A DNA stretch of 64,000 nucleotides from Vibrio hannami (GTDB lineage: Bacteria; Pseudomonadota; Gammaproteobacteria; Enterobacterales; Vibrionaceae): assembly GCF_029589055.1 (NCBI RefSeq), contig NZ_JARQZP010000007.1, positions 992,001 through 1,056,000 of the forward strand. The letters are read 5' to 3'. The position numbers were made by a program, and so were the translations under genes. Positions 49,277-58,304 of the stretch are shown piece by piece; the stretch's first letter is position 1, and each line of letters opens with the position of its first letter. A model generated the notes under the pieces. The model saw only the letters and a program-made list of their open reading frames with translations. It was not told the DNA's origin and made no database searches.

Positions 49277-50026
49277 TTAGTGACTCAAGATCTGGCTCAG
49301 GAAGTTTTGAGTTCGATCAGACTGAGGGTTCTCAAAGAAGTCGACTGGGTTGTTTTCCTCAATGATTTCGCCCGCATCCATAAAGATAACTCTGTCTGCC
49401 ACTTCCTTTGCAAAACCCATCTCGTGAGTCACACAAAGCATCGTCATACCTTCGTTGGCTAGCTCTACCATAACATCCAGTACTTCGCGAACCATCTCTG
49501 GGTCAAGAGCGGAAGTTGGCTCATCGAACAACATAATACTTGGGTTCATACAGAGTGAACGAGCGATCGCTACACGCTGTTGCTGACCACCAGAAAGCTG
49601 ACCAGGGTATTTATGCGCCTGCTGAGGGATCTTAACGCGCTCAAGGTATTTCATTGCGATCTCTTCAGCTTCTTCCTTAGGCATTTTCTTTACCCAAATC
49701 GGAGCCAGAGTACAGTTTTCCAGAACGGTCAGGTGAGGAAACAGGTTAAAGTGCTGGAAACACATGCCAACTTCTTTACGTACTGCCTCGATATCTTTCA
49801 GGTCTTCTGTAAGTTCATTACCTTCAACATAGATGTGTCCGCGCTGATGTTCCTCAAGTCGGTTAATACAACGAATCATCGTTGATTTACCAGAACCAGA
49901 AGGGCCACAGATAACGATTTTCTCACCCTTTTTTACTTTAAGGTTTATGTCTTTAAGAACGTGGAACTCACCGTACCACTTGTTCATATCTTTGATTTTG
50001 ATTACGTGTTCATTCTGTTGCGTCAT
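49277..50026 (-). CDS. aapP: Amino-acid ABC transporter ATPase (AapP)
   Basis: The protein has 249 residues with Walker A GPSGSGKST (about 38), the Q-loop in MCFQHFNLFPH, signature LSGGQQQR and Walker B IMLFDEPTSALD. It belongs to the polar amino-acid (GlnQ/AapP/HisP) group. It powers import of general L-amino acids or glutamate/glutamine, together with the permeases AapQ and AapM and the binding protein AapJ encoded just upstream. It is the last gene of the operon, followed by a strong terminator. Confidence 0.95.
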   Translation of the reverse strand: MTQQNEHVIKIKDMNKWYGEFHVLKDINLKVKKGEKIVICGPSGSGKSTMIRCINRLEEHQRGHIYVEGNELTEDLKDIEAVRKEVGMCFQHFNLFPHLTVLENCTLAPIWVKKMPKEEAEEIAMKYLERVKIPQQAHKYPGQLSGGQQQRVAIARSLCMNPSIMLFDEPTSALDPEMVREVLDVMVELANEGMTMLCVTHEMGFAKEVADRVIFMDAGEIIEENNPVDFFENPQSDRTQNFLSQILSH

Positions 50027-50047
50027 AATACGTCCTTGAACCTCTAA

Positions 50048-51145
50048 TTAACGTTTGTGGCCGGTGTGCAGTTTATTCTCTAGGTAAATCGAGTATCTCG
50101 ACATACCAAAACAGAACACCCAGAACACTAACGCGACAAATACATAACTTTCGATAGCAAAGCCTAACCATTCAGGGTCGGTGTTTGCTGCCTGACCAAT
50201 ACCCAGTACATCAAACATACCGATGATCAGTACCAGACTGGTATCTTTAAACAAACCTATAAAGGTGTTTACGATAGAAGGAATTGTGATCTTTAATGCC
50301 TGAGGCAGAATAATCAGACGGGTTTTTTGCCAGTAGGAAAGCCCTAAAGCGTCTGCTGCTTCATACTGTCCTTTTGAAATCGCCTGAAGGCCACCACGGA
50401 TAACCTCTGCCATATAGGCTGCACTGAACATAACCACACCGATAAGTGCACGAAGTAACTTATCGGTTTCTGAACCTTCAGAAAGGAACAGAGGTAGCAT
50501 AACTGAGGCCATAAACAGTACGGTAATCAGTGGTACGCCACGCCATACTTCGATATAGACAGTACACATACTTCGGATGATTGGCATTTCAGAACGACGT
50601 CCTAATGCCAAAGCAATACCTATTGGCAACGATACGACAATACCAACCAGTGCAATGATCAGTGTAACCAGTAGGCCACCCCATTTATGGGTTTCAACCA
50701 CTTCCAGTCCAAACACACCACCGTATAAAAGCGCTGCAATAATGAACGGGTAGATGTTTACAAAGAACAACCAGATCCAGGTACGCTTTGGTGTCTTCTC
50801 ATACATCAAGGCGGCAATAAAAATAGCAAGCGTTGCGTAGAACAGGCGAGGGCGCCACAGTTCAGCTTCTGGATAGAAGCCGTACATAAACTGCTCCCAA
50901 CGTACGCTGATAAATACCCAGCAAGCACCATCACGGCTACATGCATCGCGTGTGGTTCCAACCCAATCTGCTTTCAGTAGTGCCCAGTCGGCGATAGCCC
51001 AGATTAGGGAAAGTGCGAAATAGCCTAAAACAAAGGTTAAAACAGTATTTACAGGACTGTTAAACAAATTTTTGCGAAGCCAGCCAACGACACCTACGGT
51101 ATTTGCCGGTGGTGGGAGATCTTCTTTAAACTGATGTACTGCCAT
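50048..51145 (-). CDS. aapM: Amino-acid ABC transporter permease (AapM)
   Basis: The 365-residue inner-membrane permease starts MAVHQFKEDLPPP at ATG 51145 with a ggagag site; the seven codons upstream overlap aapQ and are not needed. The HisM/GlnP-type permease domain is in the second half (LGRRSEMPIIRSMCTVYIEVWRGVPLI). The EAA loop region reads EAADALGLSYWQKTRLIILPQALKI. The N-terminal extension is typical of AapM. It begins 1 bp below the aapQ stop. Confidence 0.94.
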   Translation of the reverse strand: MAVHQFKEDLPPPANTVGVVGWLRKNLFNSPVNTVLTFVLGYFALSLIWAIADWALLKADWVGTTRDACSRDGACWVFISVRWEQFMYGFYPEAELWRPRLFYATLAIFIAALMYEKTPKRTWIWLFFVNIYPFIIAALLYGGVFGLEVVETHKWGGLLVTLIIALVGIVVSLPIGIALALGRRSEMPIIRSMCTVYIEVWRGVPLITVLFMASVMLPLFLSEGSETDKLLRALIGVVMFSAAYMAEVIRGGLQAISKGQYEAADALGLSYWQKTRLIILPQALKITIPSIVNTFIGLFKDTSLVLIIGMFDVLGIGQAANTDPEWLGFAIESYVFVALVFWVFCFGMSRYSIYLENKLHTGHKR

Positions 51146-51146
51146 A

Positions 51147-52352
51147 TTATCTCTCCACCAATGCAACTTTACGGTTATAGATGTTCATCAACAGCGACGT
51201 AAGCAAGCTTAATCCGAGGTATACACCCATGGTCATTGCGATAATTTCAATCGCCTGGCCAGTCTGGTTGAGGGTTGTACCTGCGAACACCGATACCAAA
51301 TCCGGGTAGCCAATTGCCATCGCAAGAGAGGAGTTCTTGGTCAGGTTAAGGTACTGGCTTGTAAGTGGCGGAATGATAATCCTCAGTGCCTGAGGGATAA
51401 TAATAAGTTTCAGCGTACGGGTCTTAGGTAAACCAAGTGACATTGCAGCTTCAGTCTGACCGTGACTTACCGCGTTTATACCTGAACGAACAATTTCGGC
51501 GATAAAGGCAGCTGTATAAATACTAAGTGCCAGTAACAAGGCACCAAGTTCAGGAATGATGTTGACACCACCACGGAAGTTAAATCCTTTAAGTACTGGA
51601 TACTCACCAGAAATCGGTGCACCAGCCAGTAGGTAAACGACTAATGGTACGGCAACGATAAGCCCTAAACCAATTTTCAGCATTGGTGTCTGCTGACCAG
51701 TTAGCTGCTGTTTGTTTTTAGCCCAGATGCCGATGATAACGGTAAGAATGATTCCAAATAAAAACGTTCCAATAACTATGTTACTGCCGTCTTCAAACAC
51801 CGGAGAGGGAAAGTATAAACCACGAACATTCAGGAATATCGCTTCACCTATGCTGATACTTTGGCGAGGGGAAGGTAGAGCCTGTAGTACAGCGAAGTAC
51901 CAGAAAAAGATCTGTAGAAGCAAAGGAACATTTCGGAACGTCTCGATATAGACTGCTGCCAAGCGGCTTACCAGCCAGTTTGACGATAGTCTTGCAACAC
52001 CGATAGTAAAACCCAGAATGGTAGCTAAGAAGATACCAAGTACAGAGACGAGTGCTGTGTTTAAAAGTCCGACGACAAAGGTTCTGCCATACGAGAAGGT
52101 TTCATCATATTCAACAAGAGTCAAGCCAATCCCAAAGCCAGCTTCTTGTGATAGAAAGTCAAACCCAGTGGCAATACCACGTGCGTCAAGGTTAGTTAAT
52201 GCATTGTTGACTATTGAATAGAAAAAGTAGACCAGAGCTAAAATTGCTACTGCCTGAAAGGCGATTGCCCTAAAAGTGGGATTATATAAAAGGTTTGCGC
52301 TTTTCGGCTTGGGTTTACCCGAAGCGAGGGCGCTTGTATTGTCAGGTTTCAT
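51147..52352 (-). CDS. aapQ: Amino-acid ABC transporter permease (AapQ)
   Basis: The protein has 401 residues. It contains permease helices, VARLSSNWLVSRLAAVYIETFRNVPLLLQIFFWYF and the EAA loop TEAAMSLGLPKTRTLKLIIIPQALRI, plus the large inserted loop characteristic of AapQ. It pairs with AapM to form the membrane channel. It is separated from aapJ by a 100-bp gap that contains a terminator-like hairpin. Confidence 0.94.
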   Translation of the reverse strand: MKPDNTSALASGKPKPKSANLLYNPTFRAIAFQAVAILALVYFFYSIVNNALTNLDARGIATGFDFLSQEAGFGIGLTLVEYDETFSYGRTFVVGLLNTALVSVLGIFLATILGFTIGVARLSSNWLVSRLAAVYIETFRNVPLLLQIFFWYFAVLQALPSPRQSISIGEAIFLNVRGLYFPSPVFEDGSNIVIGTFLFGIILTVIIGIWAKNKQQLTGQQTPMLKIGLGLIVAVPLVVYLLAGAPISGEYPVLKGFNFRGGVNIIPELGALLLALSIYTAAFIAEIVRSGINAVSHGQTEAAMSLGLPKTRTLKLIIIPQALRIIIPPLTSQYLNLTKNSSLAMAIGYPDLVSVFAGTTLNQTGQAIEIIAMTMGVYLGLSLLTSLLMNIYNRKVALVER

Positions 52353-52373
52353 ACCGCTATAACCTCAAAATCC

Positions 52374-52397
52374 AAAAAAGGGCGGCAAAACCGCCCT
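52374..52397 (-). terminator. Intra-operon terminator between aapJ and aapQ
   Basis: A stem agggcgg and ccgccct with a 5-nt loop is followed on the minus strand by TTTTTT. It lies 28 bp after the aapJ stop and 22 bp before the aapQ start. It probably lets most transcripts end after the binding protein, giving excess AapJ over the membrane parts. Confidence 0.8.
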
Positions 52398-52424
52398 GTA
52401 CATATAGTAGTTGTAATACTTAAA

Positions 52425-53453
52425 TTAGCGGATTGGTGGAGCGTACATGAAGCCACCCGCATTCCACAGCGCGTTCACGCCACGTGAAATTTGTAGAGGC
52501 GAACCTTCACCTACTGTTGCTTCAAATACTTCACCGTAGTTACCAACTTGTTTAACTACCTGGTAACCCCAGTCATCACGTATACCAAGACCTTTACCTT
52601 TAGGTCCGTCAACACCAAGGATACGTTTGATATTTGGATCAGTAGACTTCAGCATCTCATCAGCATTCGCCTGAGTAATGCCGTACTCTTCTGCGTTGAT
52701 CATCGCGTTTAGCGTCCACTTAGCGATGTTGAACCACTGATCATCACCCTGACGAACAACAGGACCTAGAGGTTCCTTTGAAATGATTTCAGGAAGAACG
52801 ACAGCGGATGTAGGATCTTTCAGGTTCAGACGTAGTGCGTACAGACCAGACTGGTCAGTTGTTAGCACGTCACAACGACCTGAGTCGAAGCCCGCTGAAG
52901 TCTGAGCAGCTGTATCAAATACCACTGGCTTGTATGACATACCGTTGTTACGGAAGTAGTCTGCAAGGTTAAGCTCTGTTGTTGTACCTGACTGAACACA
53001 TACTGATGCGCCATCTAATTCTTTTGCGCTTGTCAGACCTAGATCTTTGTTGACCATAAAGCCCTGGCCATCGTAGTAAGTAACGCCAACGAAGTTCAGA
53101 CCAAGCGCTGTATCACGGTGTAGAGTCCAGGTTGTGTTACGAGAAAGGATGTCGATCTCACCAGACTGAAGCGCAGTAAATCTTTCTTTAGCTGTTAGTG
53201 GTACGTACTTAACTTTAGACTTGTCGCCTAGCACGGCAGCAGCGAGAGCCTGACAGTATACAACGTCGATGCCTTCCCACTCACCTTTAGAGTTAGGGTT
53301 AGAGAAGCCTGGTAGACCAGTACTAACACCACAAGTTAGCACACCGTCTTTCATTACTTTGTCTAGAGTGCCGTCTGCAGCAGATGCAGTGTTTGACATA
53401 AGTGCAGTAGAAGCCGCTACGACAGAAGCAAGAACTGTTAGTTTATTTGCCAT
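52425..53453 (-). CDS. aapJ: Amino-acid ABC transporter substrate-binding protein (AapJ)
   Basis: The 342-residue protein starts MANKLTVLASVVAAS at ATG 53453 with an aggaagga site; the in-frame extension upstream is not signal-like. A signal peptide (ending SNTASAADG) is followed by a type 2 binding-protein fold (GVLTCGVSTGLPGFSNPNSKGEWEGIDVVYC, ARFTALQSGEIDILSRNTTWTL). The length and the SGEIDILSRNTTWT block match AapJ/BztA, which bind glutamate, glutamine and other amino acids. It is the first gene of the operon. Confidence 0.94.
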   Translation of the reverse strand: MANKLTVLASVVAASTALMSNTASAADGTLDKVMKDGVLTCGVSTGLPGFSNPNSKGEWEGIDVVYCQALAAAVLGDKSKVKYVPLTAKERFTALQSGEIDILSRNTTWTLHRDTALGLNFVGVTYYDGQGFMVNKDLGLTSAKELDGASVCVQSGTTTELNLADYFRNNGMSYKPVVFDTAAQTSAGFDSGRCDVLTTDQSGLYALRLNLKDPTSAVVLPEIISKEPLGPVVRQGDDQWFNIAKWTLNAMINAEEYGITQANADEMLKSTDPNIKRILGVDGPKGKGLGIRDDWGYQVVKQVGNYGEVFEATVGEGSPLQISRGVNALWNAGGFMYAPPIR

Positions 53454-53684
53454 TTGTATCCTTCCTGTATGATCCATGTTGAACCAGGTGACACCTGATA
53501 CAATATTCTTTATTTTGTTGTGTTTTTGTTGAGAGTTTTTAATGCTAAAGTTATTCGTACTCTCAGTCATATCCATTTGTAAGGCTTTAGAAACTCGAAA
53601 AATATTTGTTCATAAACAAGTAAATTAAAAAAGAATCAAAAACCGAACACATGTAAGAATGAACAATTGTTGCTCGTTTGTAAA

Positions 53685-53712
53685 TAGTGCAACCTTGCAC
53701 TAATATGGTGAA
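53685..53712. promoter_or_regulatory. Palindromes resembling NtrC sites upstream of aapJ
   Basis: tagtgcaa-cc-ttgcacta (53685-53702) is a perfect 8-bp inverted repeat. Overlapping it, tgcactaatatggtgaa (53696-53712) matches the NtrC consensus TGCACTANNNTGGTGCA at all defined positions but one. They lie 230-260 bp upstream of aapJ. I found no clear sigma-54 promoter between them and the gene. The remaining 451 bp between aapJ and the siroheme gene are AT-rich and otherwise featureless. Confidence 0.4.
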
Positions 53713-53904
53713 TTCGAGTTTATTGTATGTAAAATACAAAATATGCAATACATAATACCGAAATAATGAGTAAAGTAAGATATATAAACTGGACTGATTA
53801 TTAAATTTGACAGTAAATAGTTATTTTTGTGTATTTAATGTTACACGTATGCACGATTGTGGTGCGGCGTGCCAAAAAGTTCGATCTATTAAAGAAGGAT
53901 TAAG

Positions 53905-54849
53905 ATGCAATACTTTCCGCTATTTATGGACCTAAATAACAAACCTGTACTTGTTGTCGGAGGAGGAGAGGTCGCTTCCCGTAAGGTGGAATCGTTAGTA
54001 AGAGCGGGAGCCAATGTTACGATAGTTTCGCCTGTCATCTCTGAGACTTTGAAACAGTTGGTGAAGGATGAAAAATGTGATTGGCAAAAGCGCAAATACC
54101 AATCAGAAGTAGTGACGAAATTTGTTCAGGTATGGGCAACAACGAATAATTCAGATCTGAATCATAAGGTTTATCAGGATGCCAAGCAGAAAAACATCCT
54201 GGTGAATGTCGTAGACGATAAACCCTATTGCGATTTTATTACTCCGTCGATGATAAATCGGGGCAAGATACAGGTCGCTATTTCCAGTGGTGGAGCATCG
54301 CCGGTTTTAGTCAGAAAGATTAGGGAACAATTAGAAGTTTCTCTTCCACAAAATATCGCTATGCTTGCGGATTTTGCCCAGTTAAAAAGAGACGAGATTA
54401 AGAAAAATTATGCAACTGTCGAAGAACGGCGTTTATTTTGGGAAAGGTTTTTTTTTCGCCCTGAGATTGAACAGGTAACAACAGTAACAGCACTCGACGA
54501 GTTATATAACAACGGCCTAGCTGATAGCGAAAAGGTGACGTTGTCACTATGTTTTATTGAATATTCAAACGACGTTGAGATGTTGTCCATCAAGGCATTG
54601 AGAGAAATGCAGAAAACGGAACTGGTTCTTTTTACCTCTGGCTGTCCGTTTGAATTTGTTGACCTATGTCGTAGAGATGCAGAGCGAGTCCAATACGCCG
54701 ATTCGGTAGATTTGAACACAAAAATGAACCAAAGGTTGGCGGAGTGTTACAATTCTATATGCATTTTTATTCAAAAAGATAAATGGCGAAATGAACCAGG
54801 AATGGAAGAGCTAGTTTCCAAGGGACAACTACTGAAAATTGTCGAGTGA
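53905..54849 (+). CDS. Siroheme synthase N-terminal (precorrin-2 dehydrogenase/sirohydrochlorin ferrochelatase) with relic methyltransferase tail
   Basis: The protein has 314 residues. The first 150 form a NAD-binding dehydrogenase/ferrochelatase: VLVVGGGEVASRKVESLVRAGANVTIVSP, WATTNNSDLN, NVVDDKPYCDFITPSMINRGKIQVAISSGGASPVLVRKIRE. The chemistry is precorrin-2 to sirohydrochlorin to siroheme. Residues about 209-266 (VTLSLCFIEY, EMLSIKALREMQKTELVLF, DLCRRDAERV) align by eye with the start of the CysG methyltransferase (SUMT). They lack its GAGPGDPE loop, and the rest is missing. A separate SUMT must exist elsewhere. The aaggat site is good. Confidence 0.85.
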   Translation: MQYFPLFMDLNNKPVLVVGGGEVASRKVESLVRAGANVTIVSPVISETLKQLVKDEKCDWQKRKYQSEVVTKFVQVWATTNNSDLNHKVYQDAKQKNILVNVVDDKPYCDFITPSMINRGKIQVAISSGGASPVLVRKIREQLEVSLPQNIAMLADFAQLKRDEIKKNYATVEERRLFWERFFFRPEIEQVTTVTALDELYNNGLADSEKVTLSLCFIEYSNDVEMLSIKALREMQKTELVLFTSGCPFEFVDLCRRDAERVQYADSVDLNTKMNQRLAECYNSICIFIQKDKWRNEPGMEELVSKGQLLKIVE

Positions 54850-54865
54850 TTACCGTAAAAAACAA

Positions 54866-54892
54866 AAGGGAGCTTCATCAATGAGCTCCCTT
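54866..54892 (-). terminator. Terminator between the siroheme gene and yajQ
   Basis: A 9-bp stem (aagggagct and agctccctt) has a 9-nt loop. On the minus strand it is followed by ttttgtttttta, fitting the yajQ end 37 bp away. Convergent use by the siroheme gene is possible. Confidence 0.65.
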
Positions 54893-54928
54893 ATAAGTAC
54901 ACTCTTATAACTACATTCAGGCGAGCTA

Positions 54929-55411
54929 TTAATCCCGGAAGTTATTAAACTGGAAAGGCTGCCCTAGCTCGGCTTCTTTAATCAGAGCAATCGCTTGTTG
55001 CAGATCATCACGCTTTTTACCAGTAACTCGAACTTTATCGCCTTGAATTGAAGACTGGACTTTAATTTTTGCATCCTTGATCTTCTTAACGATGTTTTTG
55101 GCCATTGGTGTTTCGATGCCCTGCATAAACTGGATTTCCTGATGCCAGTTTTTTCCTGACTGGCTAGGTGTTTTTACATCCATAGAGTTTGGATCGACAC
55201 CGCGCTTAGTCAGGTTACTGCGAAGCATATCGCGCATCTGTTTTAGTTGAAAATCACCCTCTGCAGAGAGTTTTACGGTTTCATCTTTTATCTCAAAACT
55301 GGCTTCTACACCACGAAAATCGAAACGGGTTGCGATTTCACGGTTAGCGTTGTCCACTGCATTTTTCAGTTCAACAGTATCGATTTCAGAAACAATATCG
55401 AATGAAGGCAT
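54929..55411 (-). CDS. yajQ: YajQ-family nucleotide-binding protein
   Basis: The protein has 160 residues, the standard length. It starts MPSFDIVSEIDTVELKNAVDNANREIATRFDFRG and shows the KKIKDAKIKVQSSIQGDKVRVTGKKRDDLQ block, with two ferredoxin-like halves. YajQ proteins bind nucleic acid, GTP or, in Xanthomonas, cyclic-di-GMP, and are treated as small cytoplasmic effectors. It begins 12 bp after the aroG gene, so the two are likely co-transcribed. Confidence 0.95.
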   Translation of the reverse strand: MPSFDIVSEIDTVELKNAVDNANREIATRFDFRGVEASFEIKDETVKLSAEGDFQLKQMRDMLRSNLTKRGVDPNSMDVKTPSQSGKNWHQEIQFMQGIETPMAKNIVKKIKDAKIKVQSSIQGDKVRVTGKKRDDLQQAIALIKEAELGQPFQFNNFRD

Positions 55412-55423
55412 AGTTTATTCTCC

Positions 55424-56479
55424 CTACTTGCGGCTATCTTTAATAGCACTTGATAACATTTCAAGCATTTCTTCAGTGTGTTCCCAGCTCAGGCAAGGAT
55501 CGGTAATAGACTGACCATACTTAAGGTTATGGATATCTGTCATTGGCTGATTGCCTTCTTCAATAAAGCTTTCTGCCATAATGCCCGCTACATATGTACT
55601 GCCAGCTTTGATTTGGTCACAGATATTTTGTGCAACTTCTAGCTGCTTACGGTGCTGCTTCTGGCAGTTAGCATGGCTAAAATCCACAATTAAGCGTTCT
55701 GGTAGATCAAACTCAGCGAGTTGCGCACACGCTTCTTCAACGTACTTAGCTTCAAAGTTTGGTCCTTTGTCACCACCTCTCAGGATAACATGACCAAACG
55801 GGTTGCCACTGGTACGGTATACTGTCATTCGGCCATTTTTATCAGGAGAGTAGAAGTAGTGAGACGCTTTAGAAGCGCGAATAGCGTCAATAGCGATCTT
55901 GATATTACCATTGGTGCCGTTTTTGAAGCCTACCGGGCATGAAAGTGCAGACGCCATCTCTCTGTGGATCTGAGATTCTGTTGTACGAGCGCCAATAGCA
56001 CCCCAGGTGATAAGATCGGCGATGTACTGGCCAGTGATCATATCTAGGAACTCTGTCGCTGTCGCAAGCCCAAGCTTGTTGATATCAAGCAGTAGCTTAC
56101 GCGCTTTGCCAAGGCCTGCTTCAAGTGCGTATGTACCATCGAGGTTAGGATCGGTAATCAGACCTTTCCAGCCAACCACAGTACGTGGTTTTTCAAAGTA
56201 AGTACGCATCACGATGAACAGTTCATCGCTGTACTTTGATTGAACGTCAGCCAATCTTTTCGCGTAATCTAGCGCGGCATCAGTGTCATGCACTGAACAT
56301 GGACCAACGATAACTAATAGTCTGCTATCTTCGCCTTTTAGTATTTTTTCGATTTGGCGGCGTGAGGACTCGATTCTCTCAGCAACATCATCAGTAATAG
56401 GGTACTGCGCGACCAACTCAGCGGGTGTTGGCATTGGCCCTAATGGCTGAGTTCTTAATTCATCTGTTTTTAATGGCAT
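55424..56479 (-). CDS. aroG: 3-deoxy-7-phosphoheptulonate (DAHP) synthase, class I AroG-type
   Basis: The 351-residue enzyme carries the class I signatures VIVGPCSVHD (about 57), MRTYFEKPRTVVGWKG, GFKNGTNG, RGGDKGPNFE and DFSHANCQKQ. It condenses phosphoenolpyruvate and erythrose-4-phosphate, the first step of aromatic amino-acid synthesis. Metal ligands (Cys62-type, His in SHANC, Glu, Asp) are present. The symbol is by family; AroF or AroH isozymes cannot be excluded. The 238 bp upstream contain a ggttaactgg element resembling half of a Trp-repressor operator, too weak to assign. Confidence 0.9.
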   Translation of the reverse strand: MPLKTDELRTQPLGPMPTPAELVAQYPITDDVAERIESSRRQIEKILKGEDSRLLVIVGPCSVHDTDAALDYAKRLADVQSKYSDELFIVMRTYFEKPRTVVGWKGLITDPNLDGTYALEAGLGKARKLLLDINKLGLATATEFLDMITGQYIADLITWGAIGARTTESQIHREMASALSCPVGFKNGTNGNIKIAIDAIRASKASHYFYSPDKNGRMTVYRTSGNPFGHVILRGGDKGPNFEAKYVEEACAQLAEFDLPERLIVDFSHANCQKQHRKQLEVAQNICDQIKAGSTYVAGIMAESFIEEGNQPMTDIHNLKYGQSITDPCLSWEHTEEMLEMLSSAIKDSRK

Positions 56480-56717
56480 TTGTTCGCCTGCTGTTCTAAT
56501 TTCGACGCGGTAAAGATAACGGAAATGGCGTAAGGAATAAACTTGTTTAACAGTTAATTACACTAACTGGCTTTAACAATGAGATGTGAGCGTGACAGTG
56601 TAGCGTAATTTAAATCAAACACCATTAAATGAAACTCTAAATTAACAATTATTTGACATTTAAAAGCTTGTTCGGTTAACTGGTCTAATCAGTATATTAC
56701 GGAAGATATGACGTGTT

Positions 56718-57197
56718 ATGTTTAGCCCACTGACCAAAGCCAACCTCGGTTTAAATGTTTTCGCATTTTTTAATGTTCCACTCGTTTGGCTATGCCGGCC
56801 AAAAATCATGGTATTAGAAAGCCAAAAGCTGGAGATTAATATTCCTCTAAAGCGCAGAACCAAAAATCATCTGAAGAGTATGTATTTTGGTGCGTTGGCC
56901 ATTGGTGCCGATCTTGCCGGTGGTTATTTTGCACTGTACAAAGCCGATCAGAGGAAAATGAAAATTTCGATGGCTTTTAAAGGTGTAGAGGGACGCTTTC
57001 TCAAAAGGCCAGAAGCCGACGTGCTGTTCACCTGCGATCAGGGGGATTTAATTGATCAAGTTTTAACCCGAAGTGCAGAGAGTGGAGAGCGCGTAAACGA
57101 ACCTATCCGGATTGTAGCAACCTGTCCATCCATTAATGGCGATGAAGTGATGGCGGAGTTTGACCTAATACTCTCGGTAAAAGTGCTAAAAAGTTAG
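56718..57197 (+). CDS. DUF4442 hotdog-fold protein (YiiD-like)
   Basis: The protein has 159 residues with the DUF4442 layout: MFSPLTKANLGLNVFAFFNVPLVWLCRP, then KNHLKSMYFGALAIGADLAGGYFAL, the central hotdog helix, and a beta-rich end. Hotdog proteins of this kind are usually thioesterase-like; the substrate is unknown. A ttgaca at 56653-56658 upstream and a tatatt at 56693 could serve as promoter elements, though the spacing is not ideal. It is separate from cvfB downstream by 74 bp. Confidence 0.82.
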   Translation: MFSPLTKANLGLNVFAFFNVPLVWLCRPKIMVLESQKLEINIPLKRRTKNHLKSMYFGALAIGADLAGGYFALYKADQRKMKISMAFKGVEGRFLKRPEADVLFTCDQGDLIDQVLTRSAESGERVNEPIRIVATCPSINGDEVMAEFDLILSVKVLKS

Positions 57198-57271
57198 AGA
57201 ACGCCTTTATTTCAACAAGCAGAAAAAGGAATCTTTGGGTATAATCACCGCCTGAATTTTCCTTGGAATAG

Positions 57272-58110
57272 ATGTTGATGATTAAAGTTGGTCAAATTAA
57301 TAATCTGGAAGTAACAAAGATAGAGAGCTTTGGCGTTTTTCTGGATGCGGATGATTATGGTAGCGTTTTGCTGCCAGGCAAATATGCGCCTGAAAATGTT
57401 GAGGTGGGTAAGTCTATTGAAGTATTTCTGTATTTTGATTCAGACAGCCAACTAACAGCGACAACTGAAAAACCCATTGCACAGGTTGGCCAATGGGGAT
57501 TGATGCGAGTGGAAGGTGTCAATGCTACTGGAGCCTTCGTTAACTGGGGCATCGAAAAAAAGACCTTTTGGTGCCATTTAGCGAGCAGCGCACCCGATTC
57601 CGAGCGGGTCAGGAAATCCTGGTTTATGTATACACAGACCGTGCTTCCGGGCGCATCGTAGGTACTACAAAGTTCAATAAACTACTGGATAAAACACCGG
57701 CTAACTATACAAACAATCAGCAGGTAGATCTTATCATCGCAGAAAGAAGTGACCTGGGGTATAAAGCCATTGTGAATGGTGAACACTGGGGAATGATATT
57801 CTCATCAGACGTATTCGGTAAGCTGTTTATTGGCAAACGTCTTAAAGGCTACATTAAGAATATTCGAGGAGATGGCAAAATTGACCTGTCGCTGCAGAAA
57901 GTCGGTACAGCAAAAATGGATGATCTGAGCCAGAAAATTCTCGATGTACTTGAGAAGAAGGGTGGCTTCCTGCCATTAAACGACAAATCCACACCTGACG
58001 CGATTTTTGCGGTTTTCCGTACCAGTAAAGGCACATTCAAGAAGACGATTGGTGGTTTATATAAGAGCGGTAAGATTACTATTGAGAAGGATGGTATTCG
58101 CCTAAACTAA
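57272..58110 (+). pseudogene. cvfB: CvfB-like S1 RNA-binding protein, frameshifted
   Basis: About 280 residues can be reconstructed. Successive S1-type modules appear: VGQINNLEVTKIESFGVFLDADD, WGLMRVEGVNATGAFVNWGIEK, then (after the break) LLVPFSEQRTRFRAGQEILVYV, and ERSDLGYKAIVNGEHWGMIF. A winged helix ends it (DAIFAVFRTSKGTFKKTIGGLYKSGKI). The break is in a seven-A run (57555-57561). Two bases removed or one added restores GIEKDLLVPF or GIEKKDLLVPF. CvfB binds RNA and affects virulence gene expression in Gram-positives; the role in vibrios is not known. Either ATG 57272 or 57278 could start it. Confidence 0.8.
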
Positions 58111-58140
58111 CTTGGGCTGAATTAACTAGAGCAAGCCCTC

Positions 58141-58175
58141 TAAACAAAAAGAGCCCAGCTTCTCAATGCTGGGCT
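58141..58175 (-). terminator. Terminator of rsmF
   Basis: An 8-bp stem (agcccagc and gctgggct) with an 8-nt loop is followed by T-rich sequence on the minus strand, 130 bp beyond the rsmF stop. It may also receive read-through from cvfB on the other side. Confidence 0.55.
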
Positions 58176-58304
58176 TAGGGGAAAGGCTCCATCTACAGAG
58201 CCTGCGCTAATCAATAAATAAAGTGTAGTACAGGCTTTTTGTATTACAAACTTTAGTAAGTTGTTTTCCCACTAACGTAGCTCTTATATTGAGTGATTAC
58301 TCAG

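Noticed and set aside
56674..56683. Trp-repressor operator near aroG (ggttaactgg)
   Set aside because: Only the core half-site matches, and it lies about 200 bp from the aroG start and nearer to the divergent DUF4442 gene.
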